A model generated the notes under the pieces. That model saw nothing but the letters and a program-made list of their open reading frames with translations. It ran no database searches and had not been told where the DNA came from. A stretch of DNA of 64,000 nucleotides from Neorhizobium vignae (lineage in GTDB: Bacteria; Pseudomonadota; Alphaproteobacteria; Rhizobiales; Rhizobiaceae), in NCBI RefSeq assembly GCF_000732195.1, contig NZ_JNNU01000003.1:1-64000 (forward strand), read 5' to 3'. Each line of letters opens with the position of its first letter. Within the stretch, counting starts at the first letter, position 1. A program made the translations under genes and the position numbers. Shown in pieces: positions 28,232 through 36,795 of this stretch.

Positions 28232-29740
28232 ATGATGGACCTCATCGGAAATCTCGGGCTCGGCCTGAGCGCCGCGCTGACGCCCTACAATATCCTCTTT
28301 TGCTTCGTGGGCACGCTGCTCGGAACGCTGGTGGGCGTTCTCCCGGGGATAGGCCCGACGGCAACGATCGCCATGCTCCTGCCGATCACCCTGTCGCTTT
28401 CGCCCGAAACATCCCTGATCATGCTTGCCGGCATCTACTACGGCGCACAGTACGGCGGCTCGACGACGGCAATTCTGATCAATCTGCCGGGCGAGTCCTC
28501 GTCGGCCGTGACGGCCCTGGATGGATACCAGATGGCACGGCAGGGGAGGGCCGGGCCGGCGCTTGCGGCCGCGGCGTTGAGTTCCTTCTTTGCCGGCACC
28601 ATCGCGACGGTGGTCGTGGCCGCCCTCGCACCGCCCTTGACCTCGATCGCTTTGAAATTCGGCTCGCCCGAATATTTCGGGCTGATGGTGCTGGGTCTTG
28701 CCGCTTCCATCGTTCTTGCGCGCGGATCGGTGTTGAAAACGATCGCCATGGTGTCGATGGGCCTCGTCTTCGGACTTGTCGGAACCGACATCAATACCGG
28801 AGCGATGCGCTTCACGCTTGGTCGACCGGAACTGGCGGATGGTTTGAATTTTGTGGCCGTCGCCGTCGGGCTCTTCGGAATCGCCGAAATCCTGCGAAAC
28901 CTGGAGACCACGATCGAGCGAACCGCGGTCATCAGCCGTGTTGCAGGTCTTTGGCCAAGTCGCGCAGATTTCAAGGCTATGATCGGGCCGGCTTGCCGGG
29001 GCACATTGCTGGGTTCCGCCTTAGGGGTTCTTCCGGGCGGCGGTGCAATCCTGGCGTCCTTCGCATCCTATGCGCTTGAGAAGAAGATCTCCAAGACGCC
29101 AGAGCGCTTTGGTAATGGCGCGATCGAGGGTGTGGCGGGACCGGAGGCCGCCAACAATGCCGGGGCGCAGACCTCGTTCATTCCGATGCTGACCCTTGGC
29201 GTGCCGGCCAATCCCGTTATGGCACTGATGATCGGCGCGATGATCATCCAGGGCATCGTGCCCGGCCCGCAGGTCGCGACCGAACAGCCCGTCCTGTTCT
29301 GGGGATTGATCGCCTCGATGTGGATCGGCAACCTGCTGCTGGTGATCCTGAACCTACCGTTGATCGGCCTGTGGGTGAAGCTTCTGACGGTTCCCTACAC
29401 GGTGCTCTTTCCGGCCATCCTCGCCTTCGCCTCCATCGGCGTCTACAGCGTGAACTCCAACACGTTTGATCTCTATGTGATGGCGGCGTTCGGTGTGTTC
29501 GGTTACGCATTATCGAAGCTGGATTTTGAGCCGGCGCCGATGCTGCTGGGCTTTGTCCTCGGCCCCCTGCTGGAAGAGCATTTGCGCAGGGCGATGACGA
29601 TTTCGCACGGCGACGTTTCCGTCTTCTTTACCCGGCCCATCAGCGCAGGACTTCTGACGGTTGCCCTCATCGTGCTGATCGTCGCCTTTCTTCCTAACAT
29701 CGCGAGACGTCGCAAACAGATCTTCGTCGAGGAAGACTGA
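28232..29740 (+). CDS. tctA: tripartite tricarboxylate transporter large membrane subunit TctA
   Basis: This is a 502-residue protein with about 10-12 transmembrane segments. It has the two TctA hallmark regions: GVLPGIGPTATIAMLLPITL with YYGAQYGGSTTAILINLPGE in the first half, and LGVLPGGGAILASF with GPEAANNAGAQTSFIPMLTLG in the second. It is the ion-coupled channel for the substrate delivered by TctC. Confidence 0.95.
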   Translation: MMDLIGNLGLGLSAALTPYNILFCFVGTLLGTLVGVLPGIGPTATIAMLLPITLSLSPETSLIMLAGIYYGAQYGGSTTAILINLPGESSSAVTALDGYQMARQGRAGPALAAAALSSFFAGTIATVVVAALAPPLTSIALKFGSPEYFGLMVLGLAASIVLARGSVLKTIAMVSMGLVFGLVGTDINTGAMRFTLGRPELADGLNFVAVAVGLFGIAEILRNLETTIERTAVISRVAGLWPSRADFKAMIGPACRGTLLGSALGVLPGGGAILASFASYALEKKISKTPERFGNGAIEGVAGPEAANNAGAQTSFIPMLTLGVPANPVMALMIGAMIIQGIVPGPQVATEQPVLFWGLIASMWIGNLLLVILNLPLIGLWVKLLTVPYTVLFPAILAFASIGVYSVNSNTFDLYVMAAFGVFGYALSKLDFEPAPMLLGFVLGPLLEEHLRRAMTISHGDVSVFFTRPISAGLLTVALIVLIVAFLPNIARRRKQIFVEED

Positions 29741-29752
29741 TAGAATTGGAGC

Positions 29753-30841
29753 ATGACTTTGGAAAACAGAACCAACCGCATACACAAGATCGCCTCCATC
29801 GCCGGAGATGGCATCGGCAAGGAAGTCGTACCAGAGGGCCTCCGCGTTCTTGAAGCGGCATCCAAAAAGTTCGGCTTCGAACTCCAGATCGACACTTTCG
29901 AGTTTGCCTCCTGCGACTACTACGTGAAGTACGGACAGATGATGCCGGAGGACTGGAAGGCGCAGATCGGCAGCCATGACGCGATCTTTTTCGGTGCGGT
30001 TGGCTGGCCGGAGATCGTTCCCGATCATATTTCGCTCTGGGGCTCGCTGATCCAGTTCCGGAGGGAGTTCGACCAGTATGTGAGCCTGCGGCCGGTCCGG
30101 CTGATGCCCGGCGTCACCTCGCCCCTGGCCGGGCGAGGACCTGGTGATATCGACTTCTACGTCGTGCGGGAGAACACCGAGGGTGAATATTCATCGGTCG
30201 GCGGGCGCATCTTCCCGGGAACCGAGCGGGAAACGGTTCTCCAGGAAACGGTGATGACGCGGATCGGCGTCGATCGGATTCTGAAATTCGCCTTCGACCT
30301 CGCCCAAACCCGCCCGCGCAAACGGCTCACCTCTGCGACCAAGTCGAATGGCATCTCCATTTCGATGCCCTATTGGGACGAGCGCGTCGAGGAGATGGCC
30401 AAATCCTATCCGGATATCACCTGGGACAAATACCATATCGATATCCTCTGCGCCCATTTCGTGCTGAACCCTGACCGCTTCGATGTGGTGGTGGCGTCCA
30501 ACCTATTCGGTGACATCCTCTCTGATCTTGGGCCTGCCTGCACGGGAACGATCGGCATCGCGCCATCGGGAAACATCAATCCGGAACGGAAATTCCCATC
30601 TTTGTTCGAGCCCGTCCACGGATCGGCGCCGGACATCGCTGGGCAGGGGATTGCGAACCCGATCGGCCAGATCTGGTCGGCAGCCATGATGCTCGACCAT
30701 CTCGGAGAGCATGATGCCAGCGCTGCCGTGATGACAGGGATCGAGACTGTTCTTGCTGATGGGAGGCTTCGCACCCGCGACCTGGGCGGCAGCGCCGACA
30801 CGGTCACATGCGGAAAGGCCGTTGCGGACACTCTCGGGTAA
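29753..30841 (+). CDS. ttuC: tartrate dehydrogenase/decarboxylase (isopropylmalate dehydrogenase family)
   Basis: This 362-residue NAD- and divalent-metal-dependent enzyme belongs to the beta-decarboxylating dehydrogenases. Visible blocks are IAGDGIGKEVVPEGLRVLE (residues 16-34), YVVRENTEGEYSSVGGRIF, the Asp-rich FDVVVASNLFGDILSDLGPA and EPVHGSAPDIAGQGIANP. These fit tartrate or D-malate dehydrogenase rather than LeuB. The enzyme can oxidise or decarboxylate tartrate and malate. It follows tctA by 12 bases and precedes the D-tartrate dehydratase gene. Confidence 0.9.
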   Translation: MTLENRTNRIHKIASIAGDGIGKEVVPEGLRVLEAASKKFGFELQIDTFEFASCDYYVKYGQMMPEDWKAQIGSHDAIFFGAVGWPEIVPDHISLWGSLIQFRREFDQYVSLRPVRLMPGVTSPLAGRGPGDIDFYVVRENTEGEYSSVGGRIFPGTERETVLQETVMTRIGVDRILKFAFDLAQTRPRKRLTSATKSNGISISMPYWDERVEEMAKSYPDITWDKYHIDILCAHFVLNPDRFDVVVASNLFGDILSDLGPACTGTIGIAPSGNINPERKFPSLFEPVHGSAPDIAGQGIANPIGQIWSAAMMLDHLGEHDASAAVMTGIETVLADGRLRTRDLGGSADTVTCGKAVADTLG

Positions 30842-31149
30842 TATGGGGTTGCAGTAGCAGTGAATGTGCCAGCATCAGCTCTATGAAGCCGAATTTGCAT
30901 TGCCACCATCGCTTCTATGGAGGCGACCAAAGCCGTTAACCCACTGTAATCAGGCGCCCTAAGCTAAGGCTTCACCTGCCGCTTTTCAAATGGCAATGCC
31001 AAAACGGCATCAATATAAGTCGTCAGAGCATTGGAATTTGCAGCCGCGCCCGGCTACCAAAGAGGCAACAGTCCGGTCGTCTGATCGCTACGAAGTTGCG
31101 GCGGAACGCCACCATTCACTATCTACTTTAAACTAAAACGGAGGTTAAA
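30842..31149. promoter_or_regulatory. 308-bp intergenic region before tarD with a LysR-type box
   Basis: No reading frame is convincing here. ATGCCAAAACGGCAT at 30996-31010 is a dyad with ATGCC/GGCAT arms and fits T-N11-A, the LysR box rule. It resembles the motif at 26668-26680. A separate promoter for tarD under the same regulator is likely. The tarD ribosome site (ACGGAGG) ends the region. Confidence 0.5.
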
Positions 31150-32313
31150 ATGCGTATCATCGACGTCTGCGAAGTCACCAAACCAATCGCTTCGCCTATC
31201 CGCAACGCCTATATCGACTTCTCGAAGATGACGGCGAGCCTCGTCGCCGTCGTCACCGATGTCGTGAAGGACGGGCGTCGCGTCGTTGGCTATGGTTTCA
31301 ACTCAAACGGCCGTTATGGCCAGGGCGGCCTGATCCGCGAGCGGTTCAAGGACCGCATCCTGCAGGCAGACCCGAACAGCCTGCTCAACGACGCCGGCAC
31401 CAACCTCGTTCCGCACAAGATCTGGTCGACTATGATGATGAATGAAAAGCCTGGCGGTCACGGCGAGCGCTCGGTTGCGGTCGGAACGCTCGACATGGCG
31501 GTCTGGGATGCGGTCGCCAAGATCGAGGGCAAGCCGCTGTTCCGCCATCTCGCCGACATGAAGGGCCGGGAAGCCGACCCGAAGGTCTTCGTCTACGCCG
31601 CCGGCGGCTACTACTACCCCGGCAAGGACAACAGCGCGCTCCGCAAGGAAATGCGCGGCTATCTCGACCGCGGCTACAATGTCGTTAAGATGAAGATCGG
31701 CGGTGCCTCCATTGACGAAGACCGTGGCCGCATCGAGTCTGTGCTGGAGGAAATCGGATCCGAGGCGAAGCTTGCGGTGGATGCGAACGGCCGCTTCGAT
31801 CTGGAGACCGGCATCGCCTACGCCAAGATGCTGCGAGACTATCCGCTCTTTTGGTACGAAGAAATCGGCGACCCGCTGGACTACGCGCTGCAGGCCGCCA
31901 TCTCGGAATTTTACGACGCCCCGATGGCGACCGGAGAGAACCTCTTCTCCCATCAGGATGCCCGTAACCTGCTGCGCTACGGCGGCATGCGGTCTGACCG
32001 CGACTTCCTACAGTTTGACTGCGCCCTGTCATACGGTCTCGTCGAGTACCTGCGCACGCTAGACGTGCTGCGCCAGTTCGGTTGGTCACCGTCGCGTTGT
32101 ATCCCTCATGGCGGCCACCAGATGTCGCTCAATATCGCTGCCGGCCTTGGGCTGGGCGGCAACGAGAGCTATCCAGATCTCTTCCAGCCCTATGGCGGCT
32201 TTCCGGACGGCGTCAAGGTCATCGACGGCCACATCACCATGCCGGAACTGCCGGGCATCGGCTTCGAAGGCAAATCCGACCTGATCAAAGTCATGCGCGA
32301 ACTCGCCGAATAG
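31150..32313 (+). CDS. tarD: D-tartrate dehydratase (enolase superfamily)
   Basis: This 387-residue enzyme dehydrates D-tartrate to oxaloacetate. It is very similar to Bradyrhizobium TarD as I remember it. Catalytic residues are all present with a shift of two: Lys182 in the KMK motif (residues 180-182), metal ligands Asp211, Glu237 and Glu263, and His320. Other blocks are FNSNGRYGQGGLIRERF and NEKPGGHGERSVAVGTLDMA. With TctCBA and tartrate dehydrogenase it completes a pathway from external tartrate to central metabolism. Confidence 0.95.
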   Translation: MRIIDVCEVTKPIASPIRNAYIDFSKMTASLVAVVTDVVKDGRRVVGYGFNSNGRYGQGGLIRERFKDRILQADPNSLLNDAGTNLVPHKIWSTMMMNEKPGGHGERSVAVGTLDMAVWDAVAKIEGKPLFRHLADMKGREADPKVFVYAAGGYYYPGKDNSALRKEMRGYLDRGYNVVKMKIGGASIDEDRGRIESVLEEIGSEAKLAVDANGRFDLETGIAYAKMLRDYPLFWYEEIGDPLDYALQAAISEFYDAPMATGENLFSHQDARNLLRYGGMRSDRDFLQFDCALSYGLVEYLRTLDVLRQFGWSPSRCIPHGGHQMSLNIAAGLGLGGNESYPDLFQPYGGFPDGVKVIDGHITMPELPGIGFEGKSDLIKVMRELAE

Positions 32314-32498
32314 TGGCGTCGGACGTTGGGAGCGTTCATGAAGCTCCTGACGCTTTCTCTTCCAAGAATTCAAAGCCATGATCTGTGACGTCGGACAAGC
32401 CGCTCTCGACCATCATCGTCTGGAGCCGGGGAAACCCGGCATTCAGACGACCAAGCGGATTGATACGCAAAGCGATCTGGCGCTCGCCTATTTTCGGT

Positions 32499-33833
32499 TC
32501 ACAGCATGATACGCGTATCAAGCCCGTACTGGGGCGGTGCGCCGAGATGGTCGCGCAGGGTCGTTCCCTCATAATCCCGATGAAACAGTCCGCGTTCCTG
32601 CAGGAGAGGGACCACCTGATCGACGAGCGCATCGATACCGTCCTCGTAGACGTCGGGCGACAGCCAGAAGCCATCGGCCGCACCCGCCTCGAACCAGGTC
32701 TGCATATGGTCGGCAGCTTCGACCGCGGGGCCGGCGATGACTGGGTGATAATCGATCACGCCATGCGCCAGAATATCCCGCAGGCTCCAGCCCTCCCGGG
32801 CGATGTTGAGGGCACGGGGCGACCGGGGATCGCGCGGCGAAGGGCGAGCATTCGCAAGTTGAGCCTGTGACAGCGGCTCGTCGAGCCGTGCCGCGTCCAG
32901 CTGCAATCCCAGCATCTGCCCGAGATATTCTACGCGCTGCGGGAAGGTTTCCCCGCTGACCGCAATCCGGCGATCAAGCCCGCTTCGTCTGTCGGGCGTG
33001 ATCGTCGTCATGAGGCCAGGGAAAAACTTTATCTCGTCAGGATCGCGACCAACACGTTCCGCAGCGTTGCGGAGCGCGATGCGCTGGGCACGGGCCGCCT
33101 CGATGGTGTAGACCGCCCCGATCACGCCGCTTGCATAACGGGCCGCGACCTCCAATCCCTGGTCGCCCCCGCCTGCCTGGAAGATGACGGGCTGCCCCTG
33201 TTCTGACGGCGGGAGGGGCAGCGGACCGCTTGAACCGACGTGATTTCCTTGGAGATTGATGGGCCGGATCCTGAAAGGGTCCGCGAAGCGCCCAGATGCG
33301 GCGTCGTGCAGCCATGCTCCCTTTTCCCAGCTGCCCCACAGGGCCTGAACGATCTGGATCGACTCGTGGAGCCGCTGGTACTTTTCGCCGCGGGACGGCA
33401 GGTCGCGACCGTAATTAGCCGCGATCGCGGGATCGCTGGTCGGAACAGCGTTCCATCCTGCCCGGCCGTGGCTCATCAGGTCGAGGGCCTTGAATTGGCG
33501 CGCCAGATTATAGGGCTCGTTGAACGTGGTCCAACCGGTCGCGACCAGCCCGATCCGCTCGGTGCCGCGCGCGACGGCAGCAAGCGTCATCATCGGATCG
33601 ATGTTAATCATCGGCGCTTCGGATTCGACATTGCCGGTCAATACCGGAAAGTCCGGCATGAACAGGAACTGAAACTTGCCCCGTTCCGCCGCCTGGGCGT
33701 AGCGCACCTGGCTGTCGAAGTTCGTGTAGTTCCGGGGATCGACCCCGGCCATGCGCCATGCACCCGGCTGGGAGCCATAACCGTTTCCGAAATGCATTCC
33801 GATCATCATTTTACGCGACATTATCGATTCCAT
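32499..33833 (-). CDS. flavin-dependent monooxygenase of the NtaA/SnaA/DszA (luciferase-like) family
   Basis: This is a 444-residue bacterial-luciferase-fold enzyme using reduced FMN and oxygen. Family features are the N-terminal MHFGNGYGSQPGAWRM, the LVATGWTTFNEPYNLARQF block, RAGWNAVPTSDPAIAANYGR and the PVIFQAGGGDQGLEVAARYA region. Members oxidise chelators, sulfones or alkyl sulfur compounds; the substrate is unknown. The start may be 33833 or the ATG at 33821 (MSRKMM). It lies near NADP-binding reductase genes, but a partner flavin reductase is not evident. Confidence 0.85.
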   Translation of the reverse strand: MESIMSRKMMIGMHFGNGYGSQPGAWRMAGVDPRNYTNFDSQVRYAQAAERGKFQFLFMPDFPVLTGNVESEAPMINIDPMMTLAAVARGTERIGLVATGWTTFNEPYNLARQFKALDLMSHGRAGWNAVPTSDPAIAANYGRDLPSRGEKYQRLHESIQIVQALWGSWEKGAWLHDAASGRFADPFRIRPINLQGNHVGSSGPLPLPPSEQGQPVIFQAGGGDQGLEVAARYASGVIGAVYTIEAARAQRIALRNAAERVGRDPDEIKFFPGLMTTITPDRRSGLDRRIAVSGETFPQRVEYLGQMLGLQLDAARLDEPLSQAQLANARPSPRDPRSPRALNIAREGWSLRDILAHGVIDYHPVIAGPAVEAADHMQTWFEAGAADGFWLSPDVYEDGIDALVDQVVPLLQERGLFHRDYEGTTLRDHLGAPPQYGLDTRIML

Positions 33834-33913
33834 GTTCCGGCGCCCCGCGGCTTACGGGCCGCGGGTCATCAGTTTTTTTACCGGGGATTATATCCGTTGC
33901 TACCAATGGCGAT

Positions 33914-34660
33914 CTACAGGAACAGGGCCCTGTTCAAACGCACGAGATAGCCCGCGTCGGGATCGCTCTTCGTATCGCCAAGCCTCTCCTGAACCGCAGC
34001 GACGGAAAGGTCTCGCCGCTTTGGCAACCGGGATCTTTCCGCGGCGGCGAGTGCATCGGGAATCTCGATGGCCGTGAGGTCTGTGCAGTAAACCGGAGAT
34101 CCTGGCTGCTGGCGCCATGACTCCGAAAGCGGTCCGGCATCGACCGCCTCGAATCCCGTATCACCGACAAGCGCCATGGCGACAAGTCGGTCACGTTCAT
34201 TGTCTGCAGCGACCGGTATGGCGATGCGATCCGGGTGACTCGCAGGTTTTCCCAGTCGGGCGAAAGAATCGGAACCGATTGCATTCGAAGCCTTTGCGAC
34301 TGGTCGGCCCAGTTGTCTGGATACCCAGACGCTCTCGGCTTCGCCCGCCTCGATGTCGGCGATCTCGGTGTCGCGCATCGGATAATAGTTGGACGTGTCG
34401 ATAACGACGACGTCCTTTGGAAGAGCGGCAAGTTTGGCAGCGATTTCGGGCAGGCGGTTGAGAGGGATCGAGAGAATCAGGACGTCCACGTCCTCGACGG
34501 CCTGTTCGAGCGTTACGCCGCGTCCGCCGAATGCAAGCACTGATGGCGCGATCGTCTCAGGACCACGTGAGTTTGCCACCTTCACATCGTACCCAGTTCT
34601 GCTGAGTTCACGGACCAGCGTTTTTCCGATGTGGCCCGCGCCAAGAATACCAACTTTCAT
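33914..34660 (-). CDS. NADP-binding oxidoreductase, F420-dependent NADP reductase-like, copy 2
   Basis: This 248-residue Rossmann protein has the GILGAGHIGKTLVRELSRTG dinucleotide fold at its N-terminus and VVIDTSNYYPMRD in mid-protein. I chose the ATG at 34660 because of GCAGGAAACATC upstream; an earlier GTG at 34681 overlaps the previous gene. It is a diverged duplicate of the gene at 34678-35412. Rhizobia are not known to make coenzyme F420, so another hydride carrier or substrate is likely. Confidence 0.85.
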   Translation of the reverse strand: MKVGILGAGHIGKTLVRELSRTGYDVKVANSRGPETIAPSVLAFGGRGVTLEQAVEDVDVLILSIPLNRLPEIAAKLAALPKDVVVIDTSNYYPMRDTEIADIEAGEAESVWVSRQLGRPVAKASNAIGSDSFARLGKPASHPDRIAIPVAADNERDRLVAMALVGDTGFEAVDAGPLSESWRQQPGSPVYCTDLTAIEIPDALAAAERSRLPKRRDLSVAAVQERLGDTKSDPDAGYLVRLNRALFL

Positions 34661-34677
34661 GATGTTTCCTGCCCTGC

Positions 34678-35412
34678 TCACGCTGTTACGGCGCGGTTGC
34701 GGGCGACGATGTCGTCGTGGGTCAGGCTCTCGCCCCCTTCCATGAAACCCTTGATCAGAGTCTCGCGGTTGTCCGCCGAGCGGTTCGGGTCTGCTTTTCC
34801 AAGAGCCGTTTTCAGCTCGTCAGCCGTCAGTTCCGTGCAATAGGCAGGCGTGCCCGGCTGCTGTCGCCATGAGGTCGCAAGGCCCCCGGCATCGAAGGCG
34901 TCGAAGCCTGTCGCCTCGACCAGTTCCAGCACGCGCGATTTCTTTTCAGGATCGTCGCCCGCGACCGGAAGGGCGATGCGGCCGGGTTGCGTCTTGTCTG
35001 CGCCTTTCTTGGCAAGGGTCTCGGCAAGCACCGCGTTCCACGCCTTGATGATGGGCCGCTCGATCCGCTCGGTGACCCAGACCGCCTCCGGCTTGCCGTC
35101 ATCGATCTCGGCGATCGCACCGTCGCGGAACGGATAATAGTTGGATGTGTCGATAACGACGACGTTCTCGGGAACGGTCTGAAACAACGCGGCGAGATCG
35201 CGATGCGCTGCGAACGGGATGGAGAGGATCACCGCATCCACACCTGTTACGGCATCTTCCCGGGTCGTTGCCGTCGCACCAACTTCGGCGGCAAGGTCGC
35301 GGATCGATTCCGGCCCCTTGGAATTGGCAAGCTTGATCTCGTGCCCTGCCGCCGCGAGCTTGCGTGCCAGTGTCGAACCGATGTTGCCTGCGCCAATGAT
35401 TCCGACCTTCAT
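34678..35412 (-). CDS. NADP-binding oxidoreductase, F420-dependent NADP reductase-like, copy 1
   Basis: This is a 244-residue Rossmann protein starting MKVGIIGAGNIGSTLARKLA. The ATG at 35412 has AAGGGAG upstream and is preferred over GTG 35418. Shared blocks with its downstream neighbour include VVIDTSNYYPFRD, ILSIPF and the C-terminal SWRQQPGTPAYCTELTADEL. The pair appears to be a tandem duplication in one operon. An HxlR regulator is divergent from it. Substrate unknown. Confidence 0.85.
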   Translation of the reverse strand: MKVGIIGAGNIGSTLARKLAAAGHEIKLANSKGPESIRDLAAEVGATATTREDAVTGVDAVILSIPFAAHRDLAALFQTVPENVVVIDTSNYYPFRDGAIAEIDDGKPEAVWVTERIERPIIKAWNAVLAETLAKKGADKTQPGRIALPVAGDDPEKKSRVLELVEATGFDAFDAGGLATSWRQQPGTPAYCTELTADELKTALGKADPNRSADNRETLIKGFMEGGESLTHDDIVARNRAVTA

Positions 35413-35548
35413 TGTCACTCCCTTGCTGAGAGTATTGAACTCAACGCACTCCGACGGAGACGTGACTTTTCTTACTCCGAAGAATAGGTATAGCTAGATG
35501 ATACGGCAAGAACCGACTTGAAGGTGGGTAGCCCACCCGGAGGTAAGT

Positions 35549-35932
35549 ATGGCTATAGAGAGAGACTGGCGCTGCGACGATCCCAAGCAGCAGTTGATCT
35601 GGGCAGCAGCGACCAGGGACGCTCTTCAGGTCCTTGAGGGCAAATGGAAAATTGTCATCATCTGCCAGCTGTTTGGTGCGAAGGGGCCGCTAAGATTTTC
35701 GGAACTTGAGAAGCGTGTAGAGGGCGTGAACCAGAAAATGCTCATCCAGCAACTCAAAGAACTGGAGAAAGACGGTATCGTCACGCGAACCGTGTTTCCT
35801 CAGGTTCCGCCCAGGGTAGAGTATGCGCTCAGTGAGATGGGGATCGCCCTTGGTCCATCCATGGCGGAACTGATTGACTGGGCTTTTATGCGACGTGACG
35901 CACGTGCTGCAGTGTCGCAGGATCCCGCGTAA
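35549..35932 (+). CDS. HxlR-family transcriptional regulator
   Basis: This 127-residue winged-helix protein carries the HxlR pattern (LEGKWKIVIICQLF, LRFSELEKRVEGVNQKMLIQ, LKELEKDGIVTRTVF). Such proteins often respond to electrophiles, quinones or oxidative stress. It is divergent from the tandem reductase genes and probably controls them. GGAGGTAAGT precedes the ATG, and a small dyad GGTGGG/CCCACC lies just before it at 35523-35537. Confidence 0.9.
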   Translation: MAIERDWRCDDPKQQLIWAAATRDALQVLEGKWKIVIICQLFGAKGPLRFSELEKRVEGVNQKMLIQQLKELEKDGIVTRTVFPQVPPRVEYALSEMGIALGPSMAELIDWAFMRRDARAAVSQDPA

Positions 35933-36045
35933 GCGGCAATACCACTCCCAGCGACCCGGGCGTCGCGCATTGATTTTTAGCAGGCCGTTCGAAGGTTTGC
36001 GGGTCGAAGAGAGGGGAGACGCCAACAGGCGCTTGCCCGAAGGAA

Positions 36046-36669
36046 TTAATCGGACAATCCATGCTCCAACAGGAGTCTGGCTGCATCGCGGTTTGCTTCA
36101 ACAATTCCACCGTTAGGAATGGATTGTGCCATCACAAACGAACCCTGGACGAGTGACAGGATTTGGATGACGGCTTGCTCAGGCTTATCTAAAGCGAGCG
36201 GCTTAATCAGCGATGCAACGAATTCATGCAGTTCCGTGAAATACTCGGCAATTGTCGCCTGAACCTCTGGAGTGTTTGCCTCGGGTCCGAATTCTGCCAA
36301 TCCTCTCGCAAACGAACAACCGCGGAAAGTAGGCGCGCGCAGCGGTTCATCTATCGCGTCGAAAATCGCGAGCACCCGCTCAGGCGGCGATAGGCCAGGC
36401 TTTTCGGTCGCCGCGGCGAGCATCCGGAACCAGATGACTCTCTTGTGGCGCAGATAGGTAGCGATGAGGGTGGCCTTCGAGGGGAAGTGCTTGTAAAAAG
36501 TCATCTTCGCCACACCGCTCTCGGCGATGATCCGATCTATCCCGACAGAATTGATGCTAAGCCGGTAAAACAGGGCAGACGCAGTCTTCAATATGCGTTC
36601 TCGCGGAGCGAGGGCATCGAGCGATTTTCCATCCACATCCACAAACTCAAGCACGCTGCGCGTCTGCAT
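36046..36669 (-). CDS. TetR-family transcriptional regulator
   Basis: This is a 207-residue repressor with an N-terminal TetR helix-turn-helix (ILKTASALFYRLSINSVGID, SGVAKMTFYKHFPSKATLIA) and a helical ligand-binding domain. It is divergent from the short-chain dehydrogenase gene. The 126-bp region between them contains a 9-bp inverted repeat, a likely operator for both genes. Probable inducers are reactive aldehydes, peroxides or quinones, given the dehydrogenase and Ohr genes. Confidence 0.9.
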   Translation of the reverse strand: MQTRSVLEFVDVDGKSLDALAPRERILKTASALFYRLSINSVGIDRIIAESGVAKMTFYKHFPSKATLIATYLRHKRVIWFRMLAAATEKPGLSPPERVLAIFDAIDEPLRAPTFRGCSFARGLAEFGPEANTPEVQATIAEYFTELHEFVASLIKPLALDKPEQAVIQILSLVQGSFVMAQSIPNGGIVEANRDAARLLLEHGLSD

Positions 36670-36699
36670 TTACGTCACCTCAGATCCTTGGCCGACATG

Positions 36700-36752
36700 T
36701 AGACAGACTATTCTGTAAATTTGGGGATTGCAAATACATACAGGTCTGTCTA
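36700..36752. promoter_or_regulatory. paired TetR-type operator half-sites
   Basis: TAGACAGAC at 36700-36708 is mirrored exactly by GTCTGTCTA at 36744-36752. The left copy also forms a local dyad ACAGA-N4-TCTGT at 36704-36717, and the right copy includes ACAG-GT-CTGT. Each could hold a TetR dimer, one over each promoter. Confidence 0.6.
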
Positions 36753-36795
36753 TTCGTTGGCTACGACCAATGGATTTCAAGAGAGAAAACTGGAG

